From Mediterraneibacter massiliensis (lineage in GTDB: Bacteria; Bacillota; Clostridia; Lachnospirales; Lachnospiraceae), in NCBI RefSeq assembly GCF_001487105.1, contig NZ_LN913001.1:955353-1019352 (forward strand): 64,000 nucleotides of DNA. Direction: 5' to 3'. Position 1 is the first letter of the stretch, and each line of letters begins with the position of its first letter. A model generated the notes under the pieces. It was not told the DNA's origin. It did no database searches and worked only from the letters and a program-made list of their open reading frames with translations. The translations under genes and the position numbers were made by a program. Positions 63,318 through 64,000 of the stretch are shown here, piece after piece.

Positions 63318-64000
63318 ATGAAAAAAGAGAGAGCGAAAAAAATGATCATAGATATAGGTTTTGATATCGCAGGAAGTATTTTTTACGCACTGGGCATTTA
63401 TACATTTGCTAAGACAGCAGATTTTGCGCCCGGCGGCGTGTCCGGACTTGCGCTGATCATCCACCATTTATGGGGACTTCCTATCGGATTGACAACACTT
63501 GCCATTAATATCCCACTGATCATGTTAAGTTTTCGTATTGTAGGGAAGCAATTTTTGTTTAAGACGGCACGCAGTATGATCTTTTGTACGATTTTTTTGG
63601 ATGTCATATTTCCGTATACGCCGTCTTATGTGGGGACGCCTTTTTTGGCGGCTTTGTATTCAGGTGTATGCTTGGGCGTGGGAATGGCTCTGTTCTATAT
63701 GCGGGGGTCTTCATCAGGAGGAATCGACTTTCTTACTATGTCGATCAAGGCGCTGAAACCGCACTTTTCTCTCGGCGCAGTGACGATGGCGATCGATCTT
63801 TTCATTATTCTGCTCGGCTGGCCGGTATTCGGAAATATAGATTCTGTTCTGTATGGACTTGCGGCGACATTTGTGACTTCTGTCGTGCTTGACAAAATAC
63901 TATATGGCATGGGAGCAGGAAGGCTGCTGATCATCATTACAGATCATGGGCAGGAAGTGGCAGAGAAGATCGGAGATCGTATTGAGAGGGGAGCCACCGC
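63318..64000 (+). CDS. YitT-family membrane protein, 3' end outside window
   Basis: The first 227 codons are in the window. The frame begins MKKERAKKMIIDIGFDIAGS (ATG 63318; ATG 63342 is an alternative), then shows five or six membrane segments with the family patterns FAPGGVSGLALIIHHLWGLP and FYMRGSSSGGIDFLTMSIK. The cytosolic C-terminal DUF2179 part begins near LLIIITDHGQEVAEKI. The function of YitT proteins is not settled. Confidence 0.9.
   Translation, partial: MKKERAKKMIIDIGFDIAGSIFYALGIYTFAKTADFAPGGVSGLALIIHHLWGLPIGLTTLAINIPLIMLSFRIVGKQFLFKTARSMIFCTIFLDVIFPYTPSYVGTPFLAALYSGVCLGVGMALFYMRGSSSGGIDFLTMSIKALKPHFSLGAVTMAIDLFIILLGWPVFGNIDSVLYGLAATFVTSVVLDKILYGMGAGRLLIIITDHGQEVAEKIGDRIERGAT

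Noticed and set aside
1..64000. tRNA, rRNA and CRISPR arrays
   Set aside because: No cloverleaf, rRNA-like stretch or regularly spaced repeat set was seen on either strand by eye; a tRNAscan or CRISPR finder run was not possible.

Overview
The window looks like chromosome of an anaerobic, spore-forming Clostridia member, most likely Lachnospiraceae. Support: an alpha/beta-type small acid-soluble spore protein (54834-55025), ferredoxin-linked 2-oxoacid oxidoreductase with an ADP-forming acyl-CoA synthetase, AddAB instead of RecBCD, class I PurE, ThiW/TPP-riboswitch thiamine salvage, and strong Gram-positive ribosome binding sites and intrinsic terminators. Family names are from pattern recognition only; no database search was run.

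Layout. 1-4.7 kb: partial YbjQ-like gene, a YeiH-type transporter divergent from a LysR regulator, and a two-gene SufC-SufB/D unit, then a convergent YbaK deacylase. 4.8-8.6 kb: thiamine salvage (thiW with an unclassified structured leader; TPP riboswitch; thiM, thiE, HAD phosphatase, thiD). 8.7-16.1 kb: NhaC antiporter with a C39-like peptidase, asnA, small membrane proteins, a PHP phosphoesterase, a TruA-like protein with an altered catalytic motif, and an acyl-CoA thioesterase. 16.3-20.5 kb: MarR regulator plus a heterodimeric ABC exporter.

20.48-26.15 kb is an accessory island: a self-regulated MarR-MATE unit, VOC and GNAT proteins, decayed mobile-element frames, a surface protein and a broken IS30 transposase. 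It is bracketed by a 16-bp direct repeat. The sequences outside the repeats together rebuild an intact intrinsic terminator whose loop contains the repeat, so the island appears to have entered a terminator between the ABC operon and pyrF.

26.2-39.4 kb: pyrF and pyrE lie on either side of an 11-kb catabolic locus: IlvD/Edd dehydratase, GntR regulator, four-subunit 2-oxoacid:ferredoxin oxidoreductase, PanE-like reductase, fused ADP-forming acyl-CoA synthetase, YkvI-like transporter and a LarA-family nickel-pincer racemase. Together these suggest fermentation of an alpha-hydroxy or dihydroxy acid to a carboxylate with ATP and reduced ferredoxin. This is the best candidate here for an undescribed system.

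39.4-64 kb is mostly housekeeping: VanZ/DUF6142-like/M29 peptidase cluster, purE-M-N-D, thioredoxin, addB-addA, PadR-PspC, SASP, GntP transporter, a WecG/TagA-like transferase, then a PucR/CdaR-like regulator followed by ftsE-ftsX-M23 hydrolase-ctpA, a GNAT and a truncated YitT protein. No rRNA, tRNA or CRISPR array was seen.
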